Shown: positions 8,311 to 15,142, counted from the first letter of the stretch. The stretch: DNA of 20,996 nucleotides from Hydrogenothermaceae bacterium (GCA_012961365.1 DTZN01000241.1:1-20996); one strand, 5' to 3'. Numbers and translations are program-made. Notes: generated by a model not told the origin, from the letters alone.

Positions 8311-8775
8311 TTATTCTTCTTTAGAATCCTTTTTTATTTCTTTTAATGTTTCTTCAAAATCTTTTATATCTTTAAATTCGTTATAAACAGATTTAAACCT
8401 TATATAAGTTATAGGGTCCAGTTCCCTAAGCCTTTCTTCTACTAAATCACCTATTTCTGTGGATTCAACTAGTAATTTTCCTTCATCTATAAGAAACTTC
8501 TCAATTTCTTCTGCAATGTTTTCAGCTTGTTTTTGTGTAATAGGCCTGTTTTTTGCTGCAAGAAGTATTCCCCTTATGATTTTAGCTTTGTCAAAAGCTT
8601 GAGTATCTCCACTTTTTTTCTTAACAATTATTTTTTCTTCTTCAAATCTCTCATAAGTAGTAAATCTATTTCCACAGTCTAAACATTCCCTCCTCCTTCT
8701 TATTACAGTTCCATCTTTAGATTGCCTTGTATCTATAACTTTGTCATTTAAAGAGCCACATTTTGGACATTTCAT
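8311..8775 (-). CDS. nrdR: Ribonucleotide reductase transcriptional repressor NrdR
   Basis: This 154-residue repressor of ribonucleotide reductase genes senses the dATP/ATP balance. It has an N-terminal zinc ribbon with Cys3, Cys6, Cys31 and Cys34 (MKCPKCGS and RRRECLDCGNRFTTYER), followed by an ATP-cone domain (about 49-139, beginning IIVKKKSGDTQAFDKAKI). The family-typical length is matched exactly. The ATG directly abuts the stop of the preceding NTF2-like gene, and its ribosome-binding site (gagg) lies within the last codons of that gene. No nrd gene is in the window, so its targets are elsewhere. Confidence 0.97.
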   Translation of the reverse strand: MKCPKCGSLNDKVIDTRQSKDGTVIRRRRECLDCGNRFTTYERFEEEKIIVKKKSGDTQAFDKAKIIRGILLAAKNRPITQKQAENIAEEIEKFLIDEGKLLVESTEIGDLVEERLRELDPITYIRFKSVYNEFKDIKDFEETLKEIKKDSKEE

Positions 8776-9210
8776 TTATTTATCCTCTTTTTTGTCTTCT
8801 GTGTATCCTAGTCCGTAGTATAAAAATTCTCCCCTAATTTTATTATTTTCATCTAAGAAAAATTTAACAACGGCGTCTGTATATGCATTTTTTTCTTTGT
8901 CTGGGTATATAAAGTATTCAAGCAAACTTTCAGCACCTTTAATTTTCCCTTTTATCCATAGCCCTACAGGTTTTAATTGTAAATTAGGGAAAAATATCCA
9001 TATAGTATTTATATAATCCCTTATTTCATCTTTTCCTTTTACAAAAAGCTCTTTTTTATCAGGCATAAGTTCTTTTATTTTTGGGTCGTAAATTTCTGCA
9101 TCATCTGTGTAGTTTTCTAGTATTTTTTCTATATTTTTATCTTTCCAACCTTCTAGCCAGTTATCTATTGTCATTTGAATAGGATTTTTTTCTATGTTTT
9201 GGTTAGACAT
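8776..9210 (-). CDS. NTF2/SnoaL-like small alpha-beta protein
   Basis: This 144-residue protein looks like a cone-shaped NTF2-like fold. The N-terminal helix contains MTIDNWLEGWKDKNIEKILENYTDDAEIYDP, the typical start of SnoaL/NTF2-like proteins; then come GKDEIRDYINTIWIFFPNLQLKP and alternating strands (LLEYFIYPDK, AVVKFFLDENNKIRGEFLYYGL). The fold is shared by ketosteroid isomerase-like enzymes, limonene epoxide hydrolases and non-enzymatic binders, so function cannot be given. The frame is open to ATG 9228, but a perfect AGGAGG (9222-9217) precedes ATG 9210 at ideal spacing, so the protein starts MSNQNIEK. The hemL stop codon TAG is part of that ribosome-binding site, and nrdR follows without a gap, so hemL, this gene and nrdR are co-expressed. 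Confidence 0.8.
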   Translation of the reverse strand: MSNQNIEKNPIQMTIDNWLEGWKDKNIEKILENYTDDAEIYDPKIKELMPDKKELFVKGKDEIRDYINTIWIFFPNLQLKPVGLWIKGKIKGAESLLEYFIYPDKEKNAYTDAVVKFFLDENNKIRGEFLYYGLGYTEDKKEDK

Positions 9211-9216
9211 AAATTC

Positions 9217-9222
9217 CCTCCT
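9217..9222 (-). promoter_or_regulatory. Ribosome-binding site that sets the NTF2-like start
   Basis: AGGAGG on the minus strand overlaps the TAG stop of hemL (9223-9221) and lies 6 bases before ATG 9210. It rules out the upstream in-frame ATG at 9228 as the main start and would let ribosomes finishing hemL re-initiate. Confidence 0.8.
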
Positions 9223-10507
9223 ATGCAAGCTTTTTAAATGTGTCTTCTATTGCATTTAAAGTTTTATTTATATCCTCATCGCTGTGAGCTGTGCTTAAAA
9301 ATGATGCTTCAAATTGTGATGGTGCAATGTAAACTCCTTTTTCAATTAAAGACCAGAAAAATTTATTAAACATTTCTAAATCACAGTTTTTAACATCTTC
9401 AAAGTTTTTAACCTCTTTATCTGTAAAGAATACAGTTATCATTGAACCAACCCTATGGGTAATTGCTTTAATTCCATATTTCTCAATTAATGTATTTATT
9501 CCATCTTCTAATTTTTTTCCTTTTTCTTCTAGGTAATGGTAAGGATTTTTTTCTTTTAAAATCTCTAACTGCTTAAGCCCTGCAGCCATAGCTAGTGGAT
9601 TGCCTGAAAGTGTTCCTGCTTGATAAACTGGTCCTTCAGGAGCTACATACTTCATTATTTCTGCTTTTCCACCATAAGCTCCAACAGGTAGTCCTGCTCC
9701 AATAACTTTTCCAAGTGTTGTTAAATCTGGCTCTATTTTGTATAACTCCTGTGCTCCTCCAAGAGATAATCTAAAACCTGTCATAACTTCATCCCAAATT
9801 AGCAATGCTCCATACTCTTTAGTGATTTCTCTTAATTTTTGATGATATTCTTTAGAAGGAGCAATTACCCCCATGTTTCCAGCAACAGGCTCTATAATTA
9901 CACAAGCAATATCATCACCGTGCTTTTCAAAAGCTTTTTCCACAGCATCTATATCATTGTAAGGTAAAACTATAGTTAGCTTAGCTAACTCTTCTGGAAT
10001 TCCAGGTGTCCCCGGTATCCCAAGAGTTGCAACCCCTGAACCAGCAGAAACTAATAGACTATCTCCATGCCCATGATAGCAACCATCAAATTTAATTATT
10101 TTCTTTTTACCTGTATATCCTCTAGCCAATCTTATTGCAGACATTGTTGCTTCAGTTCCAGAATTTACAAATCTAACCATTTCAATAGAAGGAACTGCAT
10201 CAATTACAGCTTTAGCCATTTCTATTTCTAGTTTTGTAGGAGCACCAAAACTTGTCCCAAAGTTTGAAACTTGTTTTATTGCATTTATTATCTGGTCATT
10301 AGCATGCCCTAAAATCATAGGACCCCAAGATAAAACATAGTCTATATATTCATTTCCATCTACATCCCAAACTCTACTACCTTTTGCCCTTTCTATAAAA
10401 ATAGGTTCTTCTCCTAAAGATTTAAATGCTCTAACAGGAGAATTTACACCACCAACTAAATATTTTTTTGCTTCTTCAAAAAGCTTTTTGGATTTTTCCC
10501 TTTTCAT
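9221..10507 (-). CDS. hemL: Glutamate-1-semialdehyde 2,1-aminomutase
   Basis: This PLP enzyme makes 5-aminolevulinate, the first dedicated precursor of haem and other tetrapyrroles by the C5 (glutamyl-tRNA) route. Counted from ATG 10507 it is 428 residues, the normal length, starting [20 protein letters not shown]. Landmarks are [10 protein letters not shown] (19-28), [18 protein letters not shown] (113-130), [10 protein letters not shown] (141-150), EPVAGNMG (206-213), [12 protein letters not shown] (235-246) with the PLP Asp, and the Schiff-base lysine Lys267 in [17 protein letters not shown]. The frame runs 23 codons further upstream to 10576, but that part is hydrophobic, unlike the family, and contains a likely promoter, so 10507 is preferred; gaagggg lies 11 bases upstream. 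It heads the long minus-strand operon. Confidence 0.96.
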   Translation of the reverse strand: MKREKSKKLFEEAKKYLVGGVNSPVRAFKSLGEEPIFIERAKGSRVWDVDGNEYIDYVLSWGPMILGHANDQIINAIKQVSNFGTSFGAPTKLEIEMAKAVIDAVPSIEMVRFVNSGTEATMSAIRLARGYTGKKKIIKFDGCYHGHGDSLLVSAGSGVATLGIPGTPGIPEELAKLTIVLPYNDIDAVEKAFEKHGDDIACVIIEPVAGNMGVIAPSKEYHQKLREITKEYGALLIWDEVMTGFRLSLGGAQELYKIEPDLTTLGKVIGAGLPVGAYGGKAEIMKYVAPEGPVYQAGTLSGNPLAMAAGLKQLEILKEKNPYHYLEEKGKKLEDGINTLIEKYGIKAITHRVGSMITVFFTDKEVKNFEDVKNCDLEMFNKFFWSLIEKGVYIAPSQFEASFLSTAHSDEDINKTLNAIEDTFKKLA

Positions 10508-10523
10508 GTTTATTATATCCCCT

Positions 10524-10553
10524 TCAAAACCTTGAGTTTTGATAATTATAGCA
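10524..10553 (-). promoter_or_regulatory. hemL: hemL promoter with an inverted repeat at the transcription start
   Basis: On the minus strand TGCTATAAT (10553-10545) is an extended -10 element (TGn directly before TATAAT); no convincing -35 is seen. Transcription would start near 10538, about 31 bases before ATG 10507. Overlapping that point is a perfect inverted repeat, TCAAAAC and GTTTTGA separated by 5 bases (10524-10542), suited to a repressor operator or a short leader hairpin that ends just before the ribosome-binding site. Confidence 0.5.
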
Positions 10554-10568
10554 AATATAAAATTAAGA

Positions 10569-10597
10569 TTGCACATTAAAAATTTTAATTATATACT
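10569..10597 (+). promoter_or_regulatory. Likely promoter of the Cys-rich/RodZ/Ogg operon
   Basis: TTGCAC (10569-10574) and TATACT (10592-10597) are separated by the ideal 17 bases. The predicted start near 10604 leaves a 27-base leader that includes the strong ribosome-binding site gaggagggg just before ATG 10631. It is divergent from the hemL promoter and about 20 bases from it. Confidence 0.5.
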
Positions 10598-10630
10598 TAA
10601 ATTGAGAATATTCTGTGAGGAGGGGCAAAA

Positions 10631-10819
10631 ATGGAAATTATCAAAAGATTAACTCTGTGCTCATCAGCGTCTTGTTGTCCTGATATTGAAGTAAGAAAAA
10701 ATGAAAAAGGAGAATATGAAGTAGTTTTAGAAGAAAATGGCGAAAAAATGATATTATCTAAAGATGCTTGGAATATTTTAGTTAAATATATAAAAGAAGG
10801 TCAGCTTACGGAGCTTTAA
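10631..10819 (+). CDS. Small Cys-rich protein of unknown function (CxxxxCC)
   Basis: I do not recognise this 62-residue protein. It has three cysteines close to the N-terminus, LTLCSSASCCPDIEV (Cys10, Cys15, Cys16), then a charged region KNEKGEYEVVLEENGEKM suggestive of a beta hairpin, and a C-terminal helix (KDAWNILVKYIKEG). No signal peptide or membrane segment is evident. The Cys cluster followed by Pro could bind a metal or act in thiol chemistry; neither is shown. The gene is real on several grounds: a very strong ribosome-binding site (gaggagggg), a promoter with good spacing, and first place in a tight operon, 6 bases before the RodZ-like gene. Confidence 0.8.
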   Translation: MEIIKRLTLCSSASCCPDIEVRKNEKGEYEVVLEENGEKMILSKDAWNILVKYIKEGQLTEL

Positions 10820-10825
10820 ATTCTT

Positions 10826-11575
10826 GTGGAAAATTTTACTAAAATAATAGAGCTTTTAAAAAAGGAAAGGAAGAAGCAAAACATTTCTCTGCAAGATTTA
10901 AGCTCAAGGTTAAAAATACCTATTTTTGTTTTAAAAAAATTAGAAGAAGATGAAAAATATATAGAAGAAAATTATCCATATTCCCTTTTTATGTTAAAAA
11001 GTATAGCTAAGCAGTTAAATATTTCTGATTTTAATATTGAAAATTTTAAAGAAAATCAAAAAGAAAATTCTAACCAACCTAAACTAAAAGAGGAAAAAAT
11101 ACATAAAAAGTTAGAAAACAACAGATATAAAACACTGAAAGAAAGGTTTTTATCAATTTTTAGAATTATTTATCTCGTTGTTCTTATTATGTCCTTTTTC
11201 GTTTTATCCTATTCTTTTAAAAAAGAACCTGAAAAAATATTATCTAATTATAATTTCTCTTCAGAAAATATATATAAAAAATCGCAAAATAAGTATTTAT
11301 CATCTCCTATTATTCTTGTTGCCAATAACGATATATGGATAAGTGCAAATATTGATGAAAAAAAGGAAGTTATAGCCTTAAAAAAAGGACAAAGTAAGGT
11401 TATATTTTTTGAAAAAAATATACACTTTGAAACTATTGGAAATGCAAACAATCTAACAATTATCTATAATGGTAAAAAAGTTTCGTTCTCTAAGAAAATA
11501 ATACATAATGTTTTTGTTGATGCAGAAGGAATTTTTAAAAACGGGTATAATTTATTTAAAGGTAAAAATAGTTGA
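10826..11575 (+). CDS. RodZ-like cell-shape protein (HTH, one membrane span, RodZ C-terminal domain)
   Basis: This 249-residue protein has the RodZ plan. An N-terminal Xre-type helix-turn-helix (LKKERKKQNISLQDLSSRLKIP onwards, about 10-68), which in RodZ binds MreB rather than DNA, is followed by a basic, Asn/Lys-rich linker (about 75-110). One membrane segment at 113-130 (IIYLVVLIMSFFVLSY) is followed by an extracytoplasmic beta domain (about 163-235) of DUF4115 type, with the characteristic GNANNLTIIYNGKKVSF. It would link the MreB cytoskeleton to wall elongation. It is shorter than E. coli RodZ (337). The start is GTG 10826 with only weak ribosome-binding signal, 6 bases after the Cys-rich gene, so coupling is likely. 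Its TGA overlaps the TTG start of ogg. Confidence 0.85.
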   Translation: MENFTKIIELLKKERKKQNISLQDLSSRLKIPIFVLKKLEEDEKYIEENYPYSLFMLKSIAKQLNISDFNIENFKENQKENSNQPKLKEEKIHKKLENNRYKTLKERFLSIFRIIYLVVLIMSFFVLSYSFKKEPEKILSNYNFSSENIYKKSQNKYLSSPIILVANNDIWISANIDEKKEVIALKKGQSKVIFFEKNIHFETIGNANNLTIIYNGKKVSFSKKIIHNVFVDAEGIFKNGYNLFKGKNS

Positions 11576-12240
11576 TACCAGCAAAGGAAGAAATTCAAAA
11601 GGCAATTTCTGAAGTTAAACAGTTTGTTGACGAAAGAATTTCCCAGTTTAAATCTTTAAAAGAAAAAGGAATAACAAAATTTTCATTCAAACCTTTTTTA
11701 AAAATAGAGCCTTATGATGCAGATATTTTTTCTGAAGGCTGTTTTTGCATTTTGACTGCAAATTCTTCAGCAACTATGGGAATAAAAATTCAAAAAGAAG
11801 TTGGAATAGAAGGTTTCCATAATTACGATATTGATAAACTATACGAAATTATTCGTAAAAATGGACATAGATTTGCAATGCAAAGAGCAGAAAGAATTGT
11901 AAAGTTAAGGGACAAAAAAACCTTATTAGAAAATTTAGCGAAAGAAAAAAATGGAAAATTTGCAAGGGAAATTTTAGTTAAAGAAGTTCACGGCTATGGA
12001 TATAAAGAAGCAAGTCATTTTTTAAGAAATATAGGTTTTGATGATGTAGCGATAATAGATAGACATATTTCAAGATTTTTATTTGAAAAAGGATTAGTAA
12101 AACCACGAAAAACTATTACAAAAAAAGTTTATTTAGAATGTGAAGAAGCCCTTGAAAAAATCTCTCAAGATTTTGGATTAACACAAGCTAAACTAGATTT
12201 ATACATTTTTTATATAAAAACAAAAAAAGTCCTAAAGTAA
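11572..12240 (+). CDS. ogg: N-glycosylase/DNA lyase, Ogg2 (archaeal-type 8-oxoguanine) family
   Basis: This 222-residue bifunctional DNA repair enzyme would remove 8-oxoguanine and cleave the DNA backbone by beta-elimination. It has the helix-hairpin-helix GPD fold: the hairpin reads VHGYGYKEASHFLRNIGF (139-156), with the Schiff-base lysine Lys145, and the catalytic aspartate is Asp163 in AIIDRHISRFL. Lys and Asp are 18 residues apart, as in the Methanocaldococcus jannaschii enzyme. The N-terminal FKPFLKIEPYDADIFSEGCFCILTANSSA is also typical of Ogg2. The family is mostly archaeal and thermophile bacterial. Start is TTG 11572, overlapping the RodZ-like gene's stop as TTGA, with aaaggt upstream; it is coupled to that gene and lies 1 base before rsmG. 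Confidence 0.93.
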   Translation: MIPAKEEIQKAISEVKQFVDERISQFKSLKEKGITKFSFKPFLKIEPYDADIFSEGCFCILTANSSATMGIKIQKEVGIEGFHNYDIDKLYEIIRKNGHRFAMQRAERIVKLRDKKTLLENLAKEKNGKFAREILVKEVHGYGYKEASHFLRNIGFDDVAIIDRHISRFLFEKGLVKPRKTITKKVYLECEEALEKISQDFGLTQAKLDLYIFYIKTKKVLK

Positions 12241-12241
12241 A

Positions 12242-12856
12242 ATGGATAAATCTTTAGAAAAGTTGCAAAAACTATGTAAGTTAAACAACATTTCTTTAAC
12301 TCTTGAGAAACTAAAGCTTTTTGATATTTACCTAAAAATGTATCTAAAATGGAATAAAGTTCATAATTTATCATCTATTAGAAAAAAAGAAGAAGTTGTT
12401 ATAAAACATTTTTTTGATAGTCTTACTTTAGTAAAACTATTTGAAGAAAAAAACATAGATATAAAAAACAAAGAGATTGCAGACCTTGGAACAGGTGGAG
12501 GTTTTCCAGGGGTTCCTTTAAAAATATATTATAAAGATGAAATTAAACTTTATTTAATTGAAGCAGTTAATAAAAAATGTATATTTTTAGAAATGCTAAG
12601 ACAAAAGTTAAATTTAGAATATGAAGTTTTATGTAATAGGTCTGAAAATATAAATAACAAATTTGACATAGTAGTAAGCAGAGCTACTGGAGAGACTTTT
12701 GATGTTTTAAAATGGGGTAAGGATATTTTAAAAAACAGTGGCTATTTAATAATTATGAAAGCTAAAAAAGTTGAAGAAGAACTAAAACCATTTACAGTTT
12801 CTTTAAATTTAAAGAACTACCCAGAAAGAAAATTTATAGTTATCCAGAAAAAATAA
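12242..12856 (+). CDS. rsmG: 16S rRNA (guanine-N7) methyltransferase G
   Basis: This 204-residue cytosolic SAM-dependent enzyme (GidB family) methylates N7 of a guanine in the 530 loop of 16S rRNA (G527 in E. coli numbering). The sequence shows HNLSSIRKKEEVVIKHFFDSL (41-61), the SAM-binding loop IADLGTGGGFPGVPL (79-93), an acidic second strand (LYLIEAVNKKCIFLEMLRQKL) and VVSRATGE, all family signatures. Length is normal. Its stop TAA shares a base with the ATG of the next gene (12856), so two rRNA-modifying enzymes are coupled. No gidA or parA/parB neighbour is present here. Confidence 0.97.
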   Translation: MDKSLEKLQKLCKLNNISLTLEKLKLFDIYLKMYLKWNKVHNLSSIRKKEEVVIKHFFDSLTLVKLFEEKNIDIKNKEIADLGTGGGFPGVPLKIYYKDEIKLYLIEAVNKKCIFLEMLRQKLNLEYEVLCNRSENINNKFDIVVSRATGETFDVLKWGKDILKNSGYLIIMKAKKVEEELKPFTVSLNLKNYPERKFIVIQKK

Positions 12857-13560
12857 TGGAAAGATTAAACAAATTCATAGCTTCAACAGGTTATTGTTCC
12901 AGAAGAAAAGCAGATGAAATCATTAAAAAAGGAAAAGTAAAAGTTAATGGTAAAGTTATTAAAGAACTTGGGTTAAAAATAAATCCAGACAAAGACAAAG
13001 TTGAAATAGAAGGAAAATTATTAAAAAAACCTGAAGAAAAACTATATTATAAGCTTTACAAACCAGTTGGATATCTAACAGCATTAGGTAAAGATAAATT
13101 TGGCAGAAAAACATTAACAGACCTTTTTAAAGAAATTGGATTTAAAAAGAAAGTATTTCCAGTAGGAAGACTTGATTACAACTCAGAAGGTCTTTTAATT
13201 TTAACAAACGATGGTGATTTTGCTCAAAAGCTTATGCATCCTAAAAATAAAGTTTTTAAAACGTATATTGTAGAAGTTATTGGTAGGGTTAATGCAAAGA
13301 CTTTTAATAAAATGAAAAAAGGCATAAAGCTTGAAGATATATTTTTAAAACCTGATGATATAAAAATACTGAAAAAAACCCAGTCAACTACAATTTTTGA
13401 GATTACTATCCATAGTGGACAAAAAAGAATTTTAAGAAGATTTTTTAAAAAATTTGGGTTTCCTGTTAAAAAGCTAAAAAGAATAGCTGTTGGAAATATT
13501 AAACTTGGAACTTTAAAAGAAAAACAAATAGAAAAAATAAATCCCCCACCAAAATGGTAG
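12856..13560 (+). CDS. rRNA pseudouridine synthase, RsuA/RluB/E/F family
   Basis: This 234-residue enzyme isomerises a uridine in rRNA to pseudouridine. An N-terminal S4 RNA-binding domain (ERLNKFIASTGYCSRRKADEIIKKGKVKVNG, 2-32) is followed by the catalytic domain with the family signature FPVGRLDYNSEGLLILTNDG (101-120), in which Asp107 is the nucleophile. KTYIVEV and the C-terminal SGQKRILRRFFKKFGFPVKKLKRIAVGNIKLGTL are typical of the RluB branch. It is closest in pattern to RluB (23S rRNA helix 89), but RsuA or RluF specificity cannot be excluded without alignment. It is the last gene of the operon. Its final codons contain the terminator used by glnA from the other side. Confidence 0.93.
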   Translation: MERLNKFIASTGYCSRRKADEIIKKGKVKVNGKVIKELGLKINPDKDKVEIEGKLLKKPEEKLYYKLYKPVGYLTALGKDKFGRKTLTDLFKEIGFKKKVFPVGRLDYNSEGLLILTNDGDFAQKLMHPKNKVFKTYIVEVIGRVNAKTFNKMKKGIKLEDIFLKPDDIKILKKTQSTTIFEITIHSGQKRILRRFFKKFGFPVKKLKRIAVGNIKLGTLKEKQIEKINPPPKW

Positions 13561-13563
13561 GGG
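13543..13563 (-). terminator. Terminator of glnA overlapping the rRNA pseudouridine synthase 3' end
   Basis: CCCCCACC (13543-13550), a 5-base loop aaaat and GGTAGGGG (13556-13563) form an 8-step stem with one C-A mismatch. On the minus strand the stem is followed by atttattttttc, a T-rich tail, so it should stop glnA transcription. On the plus strand the tail is A-rich (aaataattc), so it is a weaker stop for the plus-strand operon. Half of it is coding sequence of the plus-strand gene. Confidence 0.7.
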
Positions 13564-13577
13564 AAATAATTCATTGA

Positions 13578-15005
13578 TTAAATATCATAGTAAAGTTCGA
13601 ACTCCTTTGGATGTGGAACTAGTCTAATTGCGTCAACTTCTTCCTGTTTAGTTTCAATCCACATATTAATAAAGTCTTCGTCCATTACACCACCTTTGAG
13701 TAAGAAATCCATGTCTTCTTTTAATGCATCAATTGCTTCTTGTAATGATGCAGGCATTGATGGAACATTTGCTAACTCTTCTGGTGGTAAAGAGTAAATA
13801 TCTTTGTCTAATGGTTCACCTGGGTGTATTTTATTCTCAATTCCATCTATTGCAGCCATTAATAAAGCAACAAATGCTAAGTATGGGTTAGATGATGCAT
13901 CTGGAAATCTACACTCAATTCTTTTTGCTTTTGGAGATTGTGAACCCATTGGTATTCTTATAGCTGCAGACCTGTTTCTTGCAGAGTAAGCAAGTTTTAC
14001 TGGAGCTTCAAATCCTGGAACAAGTCTGTGGTAAGAGTTTGTAGTTGGGTTTGTAAATGCCGCAATAGCTTTTCCATGTTTTATAATTCCGCCTATTGCG
14101 TAAAGAGCTATTTCAGAAAGTCCTGCATATCCGTCTCCTGCAAATTGGTTTTCTCCATTTTTCCAAATAGAAAAGTGTGTATGCATTCCAGAACCATTGT
14201 CTCCTGCAATTGGCTTAGGTAAGAAAGTTACATATTTTCCATGTTTGTATCCTACATTTTTGAGAACATATTTGTATTTTAAAACATTATCTCCAGTTGT
14301 AATAAGGTCAGAAAATCTAAAATTAATTTCTCCTTGTCCTGCAGTTCCAACTTCGTGGTGTTCTCTTTCTACAGTAATTCCAACTTCTTCTAAAGTTTTA
14401 ACCATATCCATTCTGATAGCAGCCATTTTATCTAATGGAGGAACTGGGAAGTATCCTCTTTTGTAAGGTGTTTTGTATCCAAGATTAGGCATTTCTTCTC
14501 TTGCTGTATTCCACCAACCTTCAATAGAATCTATTTCATAGTAAGCTATATTTGGACCATTTACGAATTTAATATCGTCAAAGATGAAAAATTCTGCTTC
14601 TGGTCCAAAGAAAGCTATATCTCCAATTCCAGTAGATTTTAAAAATTCAATAGCTTTTTTGGCTATTTGTCTTGGGTCTCTGTTATAAGGTTCTTTAGTA
14701 ATTGGGTCTATTACATCACAAACCAAAGATATAGTAGGTTCTTCTATAAATGGGTCAATAAATGCAGATTTAGGGTCAGGAATTAAGAGCATATCTGATT
14801 CATTAATTCCTTTCCATCCTCTTATTGAAGAACCATCAAAAGGAACTCCTTCTTCAAAAGTCTCAATAGAAAATTCGTGAGCTGGAACTGTTAAATGTTG
14901 CCATTGTCCAAATGGGTCTGAGAATTTTAAATCGATAAAAGAAATTCCTTTTTCTGAAATAACCCTCATTACATCATCAGGTGTTTGACATTGAATCATT
15001 GCCAT
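13578..15005 (-). CDS. glnA: Glutamine synthetase, type I
   Basis: This 475-residue enzyme joins ammonia to glutamate with ATP, the main entry of nitrogen into the cell, as a cytosolic dodecamer. Signature segments are FDGSSIRGWKGINESDM (56-72), FFGPEAEFFIFD (132-143) with metal-binding Glu, EREHHEVGTAGQGEINF (213-229), NGSGMHTHFS (270-279) and ECRFPDASSNPYLAFVALLMA. The adenylylation-site Tyr404 is kept in KDIYSLPPEE, so covalent control by an adenylyltransferase is possible; no such gene is in the window. The start ATG 15005 has AGGAGGT 7 bases upstream. It is preceded by a separate control region with a sigma-54-like element, so it may be transcribed independently of glnB. Confidence 0.98.
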   Translation of the reverse strand: MAMIQCQTPDDVMRVISEKGISFIDLKFSDPFGQWQHLTVPAHEFSIETFEEGVPFDGSSIRGWKGINESDMLLIPDPKSAFIDPFIEEPTISLVCDVIDPITKEPYNRDPRQIAKKAIEFLKSTGIGDIAFFGPEAEFFIFDDIKFVNGPNIAYYEIDSIEGWWNTAREEMPNLGYKTPYKRGYFPVPPLDKMAAIRMDMVKTLEEVGITVEREHHEVGTAGQGEINFRFSDLITTGDNVLKYKYVLKNVGYKHGKYVTFLPKPIAGDNGSGMHTHFSIWKNGENQFAGDGYAGLSEIALYAIGGIIKHGKAIAAFTNPTTNSYHRLVPGFEAPVKLAYSARNRSAAIRIPMGSQSPKAKRIECRFPDASSNPYLAFVALLMAAIDGIENKIHPGEPLDKDIYSLPPEELANVPSMPASLQEAIDALKEDMDFLLKGGVMDEDFINMWIETKQEEVDAIRLVPHPKEFELYYDI

Positions 15006-15043
15006 ACTGCATACCTCCTTTTAATTCAACTATAATTTATTAA

Positions 15044-15060
15044 TGAAATTTACATGCCAG
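15044..15060 (-). promoter_or_regulatory. glnA: Sigma-54-like (-24/-12) promoter of glnA
   Basis: The minus strand reads CTGGCATGTAAATTTCA, matching the sigma-54 pattern CTGGCACGnnnnTTGCA with exact spacing and two mismatches (the C after GGCA, and the G of the -12 GC). Transcription would begin about 15034, leaving a 29-base leader that includes the AGGAGGT ribosome-binding site. The -12 mismatch weakens the case. The assignment fits a nitrogen-controlled gene. Confidence 0.5.
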
Positions 15061-15070
15061 TTTAATATAA

Positions 15071-15084
15071 GCTTTAATTAAAGC
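15071..15084. promoter_or_regulatory. Perfect 14-base palindrome upstream of glnA
   Basis: GCTTTAATTAAAGC is a perfect palindrome about 37-50 bases upstream of the predicted glnA transcription start. It may be an operator or an activator site. It does not resemble the E. coli NtrC site (GCACCA-N5-TGGTGC). Confidence 0.35.
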
Positions 15085-15109
15085 CATTTTATACTGAGAA
15101 CCTTATTTA

Positions 15110-15127
15110 AATTACAAATTTGTAATT
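15110..15127. promoter_or_regulatory. Perfect 18-base palindrome upstream of glnA
   Basis: AATTACAAATTTGTAATT is a perfect 18-base palindrome 76-93 bases upstream of the predicted glnA start, the usual distance for an activator of sigma-54 promoters. It also lies 16 bases past the glnB stop codon. As a terminator it would be poor: the stem has a single G-C pair per arm and no T-run follows on the minus strand. Confidence 0.4.
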
Positions 15128-15142
15128 ACATTTTTGTAGCTT

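Noticed and set aside
9211..9228. Upstream ATG (9228) for the NTF2-like protein
   Set aside because: The AGGAGG ribosome-binding site lies downstream of it and is ideally spaced for ATG 9210.
10508..10576. N-terminal 23-residue extension of hemL
   Set aside because: It contains the extended -10 element and an inverted repeat, is unlike the family N-terminus, and would make the protein longer than normal.
10826..11575. Reading the HTH protein as a DNA-binding transcription factor
   Set aside because: The single membrane span and the RodZ-type C-terminal domain fit the cell-shape protein RodZ, whose HTH binds MreB.
13224..13574. 116-codon minus-strand frame under the pseudouridine synthase
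   Set aside because: Antisense to a gene with its catalytic Asp107 and S4 domain intact; it would read through the glnA terminator and has the Phe/Ile-rich composition of an antisense frame.
14028..14466. Two short plus-strand frames within glnA
   Set aside because: Antisense to glutamine synthetase active-site segments; no start signals and Cys/Ser-rich shadow composition.
15110..15127. The 18-base palindrome as the glnB terminator
   Set aside because: The stem is almost all A-T and no T-run follows on the minus strand, so an operator or activator site is the better reading.
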